This document shows, piece by piece, positions 27,875-34,944 of a DNA stretch of 64,000 nucleotides. The position numbers and the translations under genes were made by a program. A model generated the notes under the pieces. That model was not told where the DNA came from. It did no database searches and saw only the letters and a list, made by a program, of their open reading frames with translations. Numbering within the stretch: the first letter of the stretch is position 1; each line of letters opens with the position of its first letter. The stretch is from Hyphomicrobiales bacterium (GTDB taxonomy: Bacteria; Pseudomonadota; Alphaproteobacteria; Rhizobiales; Xanthobacteraceae). The stretch covers positions 1 to 64,000 of the forward strand of contig JAKFVL010000001.1 in assembly GCA_021732215.1 (NCBI GenBank). The letters are read 5' to 3'.

Positions 27875-28189
27875 TCAGACCAGCGCCTGCGGCCGTTTTA
27901 CCTCGATCTCGACAAAGCTGATCGGGTGCTTCGAGCCGTTCATCACGTCATGTTCGATGCCTGACTGCCGCATGTAGGACTGGCCCTTGACCAGCGGCAC
28001 ATCAGCAATCTTCGCGCCATCGTGAATCTGCAATACCCCGTCGGTCAGCATAACGACAAAGTACGGCCAGCCGTGCTTGTGCCAGCCGGTGACCGAACCC
28101 GGCTCGAAATCCCAGCGCGTAATCCGCAGATCTGAATCGTCCTGCTGCAGCGTCGGAATTGCGGGCGACGTACATTGAAAGCCGGGCAT
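27875..28189 (-). CDS. cupin-domain protein
   Basis: Small single-domain cupin (104 aa). Cupin motif 1 is GSVTGWHKHGWPYFVV, and the C-terminal part has SGIEHDVMNGSKHPISFVEIE. Metal-binding His candidates are HKH and EHD. The ATG at 28189 has AGGAG 11 bases upstream; a GTG at 28201 would overlap the sugar transferase stop as GTGA and is an equally coupled alternative. Such small cupins next to sugar genes may be isomerases, sensors or storage folds, so no role is claimed. Confidence 0.75.
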   Translation of the reverse strand: MPGFQCTSPAIPTLQQDDSDLRITRWDFEPGSVTGWHKHGWPYFVVMLTDGVLQIHDGAKIADVPLVKGQSYMRQSGIEHDVMNGSKHPISFVEIEVKRPQALV

Positions 28190-28197
28190 TGATGATC

Positions 28198-28782
28198 TCA
28201 CTCCTGTTTGCGCCGCGCCTGGCCGCCGACCCGATCGCCGTTGCCGGCACCGCCGAAAATCGTCCTGAAGAGAATGCCCATATCGAGCATGAACGACCGG
28301 CTCGCAAGATACTGCGCATCTTTCTCAGCCAACCGGACCGGATCGGACATATCGATGCGGTTGATCTGCGCAAGGCCGGTGATGCCTGGCCGCAGTGCGA
28401 ACACGCCGCGCTTCTGCCGCTCCTCGATCAACGCAGCCTGCATGGGCAGGCACGGCCTTGGGCCGACGAAACTCATATCGCCCTTCAGGACATTCCAGAG
28501 CTGAGGGAGTTCATCCAGTTTCTGCCTGCGCAGGAAACCGCCGGTCGCCGTCACGTGCCCGGCCGGCGCGAGATGCGTGGGCACGTTAGGCGAGTCAGCG
28601 TGCATCGTCCGCAACTTGTGGCAAACGAACAGGTGCCCGTCCCGCCCGACCCGCTGCTGCGAGAAAATTCCTGGACCGGACGACTCGCGGCGTATGATCC
28701 AGACCAGCGCCAGGATCAACGGCCCTGCGACGAGGAGACCAAACGCCGCACCTAAAAAATCGAATGTCCGCTTCATCATCAT
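28198..28782 (-). CDS. phosphoglycosyl transferase, bacterial sugar transferase family
   Basis: Starts repeat-unit synthesis by moving a sugar phosphate from an NDP sugar to undecaprenyl phosphate at the inner membrane (monotopic PGT, WcaJ/PglC/ExoY class). About 194 aa, the short form. It has an N-terminal re-entrant hydrophobic helix (RTFDFLGAAFGLLVAGPLIL), GIFSQQRVGRDGHLFVCHKLRTM, the catalytic region LRRQKLDELPQLWNVLKGDM, and SFVGPRPCLP. Three ATGs in a row (28782/28779/28776) leave the exact start open. It probably shares a message with the cupin that follows it. Confidence 0.9.
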   Translation of the reverse strand: MMMKRTFDFLGAAFGLLVAGPLILALVWIIRRESSGPGIFSQQRVGRDGHLFVCHKLRTMHADSPNVPTHLAPAGHVTATGGFLRRQKLDELPQLWNVLKGDMSFVGPRPCLPMQAALIEERQKRGVFALRPGITGLAQINRIDMSDPVRLAEKDAQYLASRSFMLDMGILFRTIFGGAGNGDRVGGQARRKQE

Positions 28783-28811
28783 GCGAGCCGCTGGCGCGCA
28801 ACCCTGGCGCC

Positions 28812-29927
28812 TCAGCCCCACGTCTCCCTGGCAATCTCGACTGCGAGCGCGAGCTTGGCCCACTGTTCGTCCTCCGAAAGGATATTGCCTTCTTCCGTCG
28901 AGGCAAAGCCGCATTGCGGCGACACCGCGAGCTGCTCCATCGGCGCATACTTCGAGGCTTCCTGAAGCCGGCGCGTAATGTCAGCCTTGTTCTCGAGTTC
29001 GCCGAATTTGGAGGTAATTACGCCGACAACGACGATCTTGTTGCCCTTCGGCAGAAACCGCAGCGGCTCGAAGCCACCGGCGCGCTCGGAATCGTATTCA
29101 AGAAAATAGCCGTCGTAGCCGGTGCCGGCGAGAAGCGTTTCGGCCACGGGTTCGTAACCGCCCGAAGAAATCCAGGTCGAGCGGAAATTGCCACGGCAAA
29201 CGTGCGTCGTGATGACCATGTCGGCGGAACGGTCGGCAATCGCATGATTGATCATGCGCGCGTAGACCTGCTGCAGATTGTCTGCATCCTCGCCGCGCGC
29301 CCGCACCTTGCTGAGTTCGTCCTGCGAGCAGAGGTAGGCCCACACCGTGTCATCGAACTGAAGGTACCGGCAGCCAGCGTCGTAGAACGCCTTTACGGCC
29401 TTGCGGTAAGTCTTGGCGAGGTCGTCGTAAAACGCCTCGATATCCGGATAAACGTCTTTTGAGATCGCCTTGCGGCCGCCGCGGAAATGCAGCACGGCGG
29501 GCGACGGAATCGTCATCTTCGGCGTGACGCCGGCGGCCTCGCACTGCGCTTTCAGGAACCGGAAGTGATCCAGCATCGGATGATCCGCCGGAAAATCGAG
29601 CTTGCCGATGACACGCACCGAATCATTGCGAGTCTGGATGCCAGCGAACTGAATGCCGGTTTCGGGATGATACAGCTCACAACCGGTGAGACCGGCGAGA
29701 AAATCAAAATGCCACCACGAGCGGCGAAACTCGCCGTCGGTCGCTAGCTTCAAGCCGATCTCTTTCTGCTTGCGCACGACCTTGGCGATTTCGCCGTCCT
29801 CGACGCGCTTCAGTGCGGCTGCATCGATCTCGCCCTTCTCAAGCTGCGCACGGGCCTGCTTGATGCTCTGCGGGCGCAACAGGCTGCCAACCTGATCGGC
29901 GCGGAACGGCGGTTTTGTTCCTTGCAT
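28812..29927 (-). CDS. core MetE-like (cobalamin-independent) methyltransferase
   Basis: 371 aa, only the C-terminal catalytic half of MetE (full MetE is ~750 aa). The zinc-ligand pattern is present: His and Cys in ITTHVCRGNF, Glu in YFLEYDSERAG, and Cys in SPQCGFAST. The N-terminal part has FRADQVGSLLRP, typical of this group. GGGAGG lies just upstream of the ATG at 29927. Such stand-alone proteins can be core methionine synthases that use other methyl donors, or enzymes of other thiol methyl transfers; without the folate-binding half the donor is uncertain. It is not clearly linked to the sugar genes beside it. Confidence 0.82.
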   Translation of the reverse strand: MQGTKPPFRADQVGSLLRPQSIKQARAQLEKGEIDAAALKRVEDGEIAKVVRKQKEIGLKLATDGEFRRSWWHFDFLAGLTGCELYHPETGIQFAGIQTRNDSVRVIGKLDFPADHPMLDHFRFLKAQCEAAGVTPKMTIPSPAVLHFRGGRKAISKDVYPDIEAFYDDLAKTYRKAVKAFYDAGCRYLQFDDTVWAYLCSQDELSKVRARGEDADNLQQVYARMINHAIADRSADMVITTHVCRGNFRSTWISSGGYEPVAETLLAGTGYDGYFLEYDSERAGGFEPLRFLPKGNKIVVVGVITSKFGELENKADITRRLQEASKYAPMEQLAVSPQCGFASTEEGNILSEDEQWAKLALAVEIARETWG

Positions 29928-30057
29928 AAGTCGCCTCCCTGATCTCTTTTGTTTCTTGTCATCCCGCGCGCAAATCACGGGCCGTGATAGGAAACAATCA
30001 TTATATAAGATAACATCAGGCGCAACATACGCGGTCACAACGGGCTCGGCTCCTGCT

Positions 30058-30918
30058 TCAATCGGTGAACACCACCGTCTTGCGGCCGTTAAGAATGACC
30101 CGGTCCTGCAGATGATAACGAATGGCGCGCGCCAGCACGCGGCGCTCGATATCGCGGCCCTTGCGGATCAGGCTCTCCGGATCGTCGCGGTGGCTGATGC
30201 GCTCGACGTCCTGGTCGATGATCGGACCTTCGTCGAGGTCGCCGGTGACGTAGTGCGCGGTGGCGCCGATCAGCTTTACGCCGCGCTCATGCGCCTGGTG
30301 ATACGGTTTCGCGCCCTTGAAGCCCGGCAGGAACGAATGGTGGATATTGATGCAGCGGCCGGACAAGCCGCGCGCGAGATCGTCCGACAGCACCTGCATG
30401 TAGCGCGCAAGCACCACCAGATCGGTGTCGGTGTCGGCGATCAGCTTGAGGATCGAGGCCTCCTGCTCCAACTTGGTGGCTTTCGTCACTGGCAGATGGT
30501 GGAACGGCACCCCTGACAGGTCGAGGCCGTGGTAAGTCTCGATCGGATGATTGGAGACGATGGCGGTCGGGTGCATTTCCAGTTCGCCGGTGCGCCAGCG
30601 ATAGAGAATGTCGGCCAGACAATGATCGAACTTCGACACCAGCAGCATGACGCGCTGGCGGCTGGCGCGATCACGCATCTGCCAGTCCAGTTTGAACCGC
30701 TCGGCGATCGGCTTGAAGGCGGCCTGCAGGGTTTCGACAGTCACCGGTTTGTTCGCCTCGAACACCACGCGCATGAAGAACTGCTGCGTCTCGATGTCGT
30801 TGAACTGCTGGGCGTCGGAAATGTTCTGCCCGTTTTCGAACAGAAACGCCGATACGGCTGCGACGATGCCGGGGCGGTCCGGACAGGACAGGGTCAGAAC
30901 GAATTGATGATGATGCAT
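30058..30918 (-). CDS. purU: formyltetrahydrofolate deformylase
   Basis: Hydrolyses 10-formyltetrahydrofolate to formate and tetrahydrofolate, balancing one-carbon pools. 286 aa. An N-terminal ACT domain ([20 protein letters not shown]) is followed by a formyltransferase domain with [20 protein letters not shown] and the catalytic Asp in [12 protein letters not shown]. Length matches PurU. The ATG at 30918 is chosen; the frame continues upstream without similarity. It diverges from the HemD-like gene. Confidence 0.95.
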   Translation of the reverse strand: MHHHQFVLTLSCPDRPGIVAAVSAFLFENGQNISDAQQFNDIETQQFFMRVVFEANKPVTVETLQAAFKPIAERFKLDWQMRDRASRQRVMLLVSKFDHCLADILYRWRTGELEMHPTAIVSNHPIETYHGLDLSGVPFHHLPVTKATKLEQEASILKLIADTDTDLVVLARYMQVLSDDLARGLSGRCINIHHSFLPGFKGAKPYHQAHERGVKLIGATAHYVTGDLDEGPIIDQDVERISHRDDPESLIRKGRDIERRVLARAIRYHLQDRVILNGRKTVVFTD

Positions 30919-31062
30919 GATGAATCTGTGTGCAGCCGATGACGGAACGCCGGGTTGCTCTATCATCCCGGTGCGATTGCGCCAATGCTTGCGTCCGTCA
31001 CAAAGGCAGAACAAGGTGTTTGTGGTTTAATACAGGTTGCTGACTGTACAAGGACGATGCTG

Positions 31063-31905
31063 ATGGCCGACCGCCTGACCGGCTACCGCATTCTAATCCT
31101 GGAGACGCGCGAAGAAGCGCAGTTCTCGCGCATGCTCGCCGAGCAAGGCGCGGATGTGATCCAGTGCCCGATGTTCGTGATTCACGATGCGCCGGATGCG
31201 GCTCCGATCGAGGCCTGGATCGGGCGTTTCGTCGCACAGCCGTTCGACGACCTCGTGCTGATGACCGGCGAAGGCCTGCGGCGGATCATGACGGTGGTGC
31301 GCAAGATGGGCATTGAGAAGGAGTTTGTGGCAGCGCTCGGCAAAACCCGTAAATTTGCCCGCGGGCCGAAGCCGGTGCGTGCGCTGCGCGAGCTTGGCCT
31401 CGAGGCGCAGGAGATCACCGAAACACCGACGTCCGAAGGCATTGCGGAAATGCTGGGCAAGCATGACCTCAAGGGCCGGCGTCTCGCGCTCCAGCTTTAT
31501 CCCGACCGTGACCATGCGAAGCTGATCGCAGCGATCAAGGCGTTCGGCGCGGAGGTCGACACCGTATTGCCTTATGTCTACGACCCGCAGGCCGCGGAAG
31601 GCTCGATCATCACCGCCATCGACGAGATGGCGTCCGGCCGCGTCGATGCGATCGCGCTGACCAGTTCAGGTCAGGTGCGACGGCTGATGGACACGGCAAA
31701 GGCGCACAAATGCGAGGATCGTCTTCGTACCGGACTGGAGCGCACGCCGATCGCGTCTGTCGGACCTGTCGTCTCGGACGAACTTGGCAACTACGGCCTC
31801 CGCGCCAGCATCTATCCTGAAAACGATGCTTTCTTCATGCGGCCGCTGATCAGCGCGATGGCCAAACAACTCGGCAAATCGAAGCCGCGCACGGCGGCAA
31901 GCTAA
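31063..31905 (+). CDS. uroporphyrinogen-III synthase-like protein
   Basis: HemD-fold protein, 280 aa. It begins YRILILETREEAQFSRMLAEQGADVIQCP and has the two-lobed pattern of HemD with TSSGQVRRLMDTAKAH in the second lobe. Conserved HemD residues are few even among true enzymes, so the assignment rests on the overall pattern. Two ATGs compete: 31063 has AAGGA 8 bases upstream, 31057 only 2 bases. No other tetrapyrrole gene is near. It could be the tetrapyrrole enzyme or a paralogue with another role. Confidence 0.75.
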   Translation: MADRLTGYRILILETREEAQFSRMLAEQGADVIQCPMFVIHDAPDAAPIEAWIGRFVAQPFDDLVLMTGEGLRRIMTVVRKMGIEKEFVAALGKTRKFARGPKPVRALRELGLEAQEITETPTSEGIAEMLGKHDLKGRRLALQLYPDRDHAKLIAAIKAFGAEVDTVLPYVYDPQAAEGSIITAIDEMASGRVDAIALTSSGQVRRLMDTAKAHKCEDRLRTGLERTPIASVGPVVSDELGNYGLRASIYPENDAFFMRPLISAMAKQLGKSKPRTAAS

Positions 31906-31920
31906 GCCATCATAACCATG

Positions 31921-32015
31921 GTCATCCCGGGCAAGCACCGCGACATCCGGAACCCATACACCGTGCACTCTCGATAGCACACAGGGTACGGATCCCTGCT
32001 TTCGCAGGGAGGACA
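31921..32015. repeat. intergenic repeat with terminal hairpin, family B
   Basis: Begins GTCATCCCGGGCAAGC and ends in the hairpin TCCCTGC-TTTC-GCAGGGA (31993-32010), followed by GGAC. The layout matches a repeat type I know from Bradyrhizobium-group genomes. It lies between the convergent HemD-like gene and nikR, so the hairpin may also help termination. Confidence 0.6.
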
Positions 32016-32040
32016 AACCGATTTTCATCTTCCATGCAAG

Positions 32041-32448
32041 TCAATCCACATCCGGCGGAATCATCACCACGCGGCCGTAGCGCACACCGCGCTCAGCGAA
32101 CACATGATCGGCGACATGCTGCACGTCGGCCGGCTTGCCGTTGAGGATCGCAACCTCAAGACAATTGTCGTGATCGAGATGCACATGCAGCGTCGCGCGT
32201 GACAGATCATGATGGCCATGAAAATTCTGCGCCAGCTTCTTCGGCAGATCACGCCTGGAATGATCGTAGGTGTAGATCATCGCGGCAACGCAGTGCTCGG
32301 CATTGCCGGATTCCTGGCTCGTCTGCTGAATGCCAATGCGCGCGAGATCGCGGATCGCCTCGGAGCGGTTCTGATAGCCGCGAACTTCGATGATCTTGTC
32401 GAGCTTCGTCATCAGATCGTCGTCGAGGGTGATCGTTACACGATGCAT
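32041..32448 (-). CDS. nikR: nickel-responsive transcriptional regulator
   Basis: 135 aa, full length. The N-terminal ribbon-helix-helix DNA-binding domain ([20 protein letters not shown] and [13 protein letters not shown]) is followed by the ACT-like nickel-binding domain. High-affinity site residues are visible: His in TYDHSRRDL and the cluster [12 protein letters not shown] with two His and one Cys. With nickel bound it represses its targets. A perfect NikR operator lies 24 bp upstream of its start and is shared with the divergent TonB receptor, so it likely controls both. ATG at 32448. Confidence 0.95.
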   Translation of the reverse strand: MHRVTITLDDDLMTKLDKIIEVRGYQNRSEAIRDLARIGIQQTSQESGNAEHCVAAMIYTYDHSRRDLPKKLAQNFHGHHDLSRATLHVHLDHDNCLEVAILNGKPADVQHVADHVFAERGVRYGRVVMIPPDVD

Positions 32449-32472
32449 CTGGAATCTCCGGGCAATGAATCA

Positions 32473-32500
32473 GTATGATGTTTTATTGACAATATCATAC
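32473..32500. promoter_or_regulatory. NikR operator
   Basis: GTATGA (32473-32478), then exactly 16 bases, then TCATAC (32495-32500): the consensus of the E. coli NikR operator GTATGA-N16-TCATAC with no mismatch. A TTGACA at 32486-32491 within the spacer could be the -35 box of the rightward promoter, so nickel-bound NikR would cover it. It lies in the divergent region between nikR and the TonB receptor. Confidence 0.9.
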
Positions 32501-32605
32501 TACCCGTGCCACGTTTTCATACGCACTGCGGTCTGCCGGGACGCATGCAGTAGCAAATCGGGGATCGCGCGTCTGCAACGGCGGACGACGCTGCAGGGGC
32601 AGTCC

Positions 32606-34810
32606 TTGGCGAGGCGTTGTTTTCGCGCAAGAGCCGTGCGCATCATGTGCGTGATAGCGGCAACCGGCATTTTTGGCTGGCCGGAAGCGCAAGCACAAAC
32701 CGCCAGCAACCGGCCGTTGCCGGAGGTCACGATCGACGCGCCCGCTCAACAGGCCAGACCGGCCCGGCCGCAACAATCCAGACAATCTGCATCGCGCCGC
32801 CGCGCCGTTCGCACAGTCCCATCTGTTGCGGTTGCGCCAAGCGCACCAGCCGCGATTGCTGTCCCGGCCGCGGGCGATGTGCGTCCCGCCATCGCCGCGA
32901 GCGAAAAGAATTTCACCGGCGAGGAACTGGCGGCACGCCCGATCTCGCGCGTTGGCGAGGTGCTGGAAGCGGTGCCCGGGCTGATCGTCACGCAACACTC
33001 CGGCGAAGGCAAAGCCAACCAGTATTTCCTGCGCGGCTTCAATCTCGACCACGGTACGGATCTCGCGATCACCGTCGACGGCATGCCGGTCAACATGCGA
33101 ACTCACGGCCACGGTCAGGGCTACGCCGACATCAACTTCCTGATTCCGGAACTGATCGGCGGGCTGAATGTGAAGAAAGGCCCCTACTTTGCCGACCAAG
33201 GCGACTTCTCATCCGCGGGCGCAATCAGCATCGACTATCTGCGCGGTCTGCCGAAGAATTTCGCGGAATTGACGTTCGGCAGCTTCGGTCATCAGCGCGC
33301 GGTGGCGGGTGGTTCGATCAAAGCTGGCGACGGCACGCTGATCGCGGCCATCGAGGGTCAGCGCTACGACGGGCCTTGGGAGGTTCCGGACAACATCAAA
33401 AAGCTCAACGGCGTGATCCGCTACGCCCAAGGCACGGTGACCGACGGCTTCACGTTGACCGCGATGGGTTACACCAATCGCTGGACCTCGACCGATCAGG
33501 TGGCGCAGCGCGCGATCGATCAAGGCGTCATCGGGCGGCTCGGCTCGCTTGACCCGACCGATGGCGGGCGTTCGAGCCGCGCGAGCCTGTCCAGCAACTG
33601 GGCAAAATCCAGCGATATCGGCCAGACCAGGGCCAACGCCTATGTCATTCACTCGACGCTGCAACTGTTCAACAACTTCACCTATTTTCTCGACGACCCG
33701 GTCAACGGAGACCAGTTCAGCCAGCGCGACCAGCGCACGCTGTTCGGCCTGAACGCCAGCCAATCCTTCAACATAAGTTTCGCCGGACTGCCGGTGGAAA
33801 CCCGCATCGGGTTGCAGACGCGCGGCGACGACATCAAGGTCGGCCTGTTCAAGACCATGCAGCGCAATTTTCTCTCCACCGTACGCGACGACAAAGTGTT
33901 CGAGGGCAGCGTCGGCGTCTGGAGCGATACGACCGTGCGTTGGACCGACTGGCTGCGCACGACGGCCGGCGTCCGCACCGATTATTTCTCCGGCAAGGTC
34001 GCCAGCGATACGCCCGAGAATTCAGGCAATGCATCGGCGACCAGGACAAGCCCGAAGGTGGGACTAGTCCTCGGCCCGTGGTACCGAACCGAATTCTACG
34101 CCAATGCCGGCTACGGCCTGCACAGCAACGACATTCGCGGCGCGACCATCACCGTCGATCCGATCGACAAGGTCACGCCGCAAGACCGCGTGCCACTGCT
34201 GGTGCGCTCGAAAGGCGCGGAAGCCGGCATTCGCACCCAGGCGCTTCCGGGTCTGACGTCAGCGGTCGCCGTCTTCATGCTGAACTTCGAGTCGGAGTTG
34301 CTGTTTGTCGGCGATGCCGGCACCACCGAAGCCAGTCGCCCGAGCCGCCGCGTCGGCGTGGAGTGGACCAACAACTATAAAGTTCTGCCGTGGATGAGTT
34401 TGGATTTCGACTTCGCCTACACCCGCGCGCGATTCAGCGATATCGACCCGGCGGGCAACTTTATTCCCGGGGCGCCGGCGCTGGTGACGAGCGGCGGGCT
34501 TACATTCGGCGAGGCCACCGGCTGGTTCGGCGCGTTCAAGGCGCGCTACTTCGGGCCGCGGCCGCTGATCGAGGATGACAGCGTGCGCTCGCTCAAATCA
34601 CTCGTCTTCAATGCGCGTGCCGGGTATCGCTTCGACAACGGCGTGCGCGTGCAGCTCGACGTATTCAATCTGCTCAACACCAGGACCAATCAGATCGAAT
34701 ACTTCTACGTCTCGCGCCTTCCTGGCGAATCGCTTGACGGCGTCGGCGGCCGCCACGTCCACCCGGTCGAGCCGACTGCTGTGCGCGTCACGATCGCGGG
34801 ACAGTTCTGA
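32606..34810 (+). CDS. TonB-dependent outer-membrane receptor, probably for nickel uptake
   Basis: About 734 aa. An N-terminal signal peptide (basic stretch then MCVIAATGIFGWPEAQAQ) is followed by a Pro/Gln-rich segment and a plug domain (ISRVGEVLEAVPGLIVTQHS, then FLRGFNLDHGTDLAITVDGM). A long beta-barrel ends in a terminal Phe (RVTIAGQF). The plug carries MRTHGHGQGY, whose closely spaced His could bind metal. I choose the TTG at 32606 because GGGG lies six bases before it and it keeps the basic part of the signal peptide; ATG at 32645 is the alternative. The perfect NikR operator upstream makes nickel (or a nickel chelate) the best substrate guess. Confidence 0.85.
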   Translation: MARRCFRARAVRIMCVIAATGIFGWPEAQAQTASNRPLPEVTIDAPAQQARPARPQQSRQSASRRRAVRTVPSVAVAPSAPAAIAVPAAGDVRPAIAASEKNFTGEELAARPISRVGEVLEAVPGLIVTQHSGEGKANQYFLRGFNLDHGTDLAITVDGMPVNMRTHGHGQGYADINFLIPELIGGLNVKKGPYFADQGDFSSAGAISIDYLRGLPKNFAELTFGSFGHQRAVAGGSIKAGDGTLIAAIEGQRYDGPWEVPDNIKKLNGVIRYAQGTVTDGFTLTAMGYTNRWTSTDQVAQRAIDQGVIGRLGSLDPTDGGRSSRASLSSNWAKSSDIGQTRANAYVIHSTLQLFNNFTYFLDDPVNGDQFSQRDQRTLFGLNASQSFNISFAGLPVETRIGLQTRGDDIKVGLFKTMQRNFLSTVRDDKVFEGSVGVWSDTTVRWTDWLRTTAGVRTDYFSGKVASDTPENSGNASATRTSPKVGLVLGPWYRTEFYANAGYGLHSNDIRGATITVDPIDKVTPQDRVPLLVRSKGAEAGIRTQALPGLTSAVAVFMLNFESELLFVGDAGTTEASRPSRRVGVEWTNNYKVLPWMSLDFDFAYTRARFSDIDPAGNFIPGAPALVTSGGLTFGEATGWFGAFKARYFGPRPLIEDDSVRSLKSLVFNARAGYRFDNGVRVQLDVFNLLNTRTNQIEYFYVSRLPGESLDGVGGRHVHPVEPTAVRVTIAGQF

Positions 34811-34944
34811 TTTTCAGTCTTGTCTGAATCGAAGGCACGCGGTTGTTGCCCTGCAACAGCGCGATCGGCACGGGTTGGCGTTTCGGATCGACGCAGATAG
34901 GTTGTCGCCCCGCGCGAGAGCGCCATCGAACCTGCCAGGCGACA

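Noticed and set aside
32501-32605. Cobalamin riboswitch before the TonB receptor
   Set aside because: No B12-box-like sequence, and the leader is too short. The NikR operator gives a better explanation for control.
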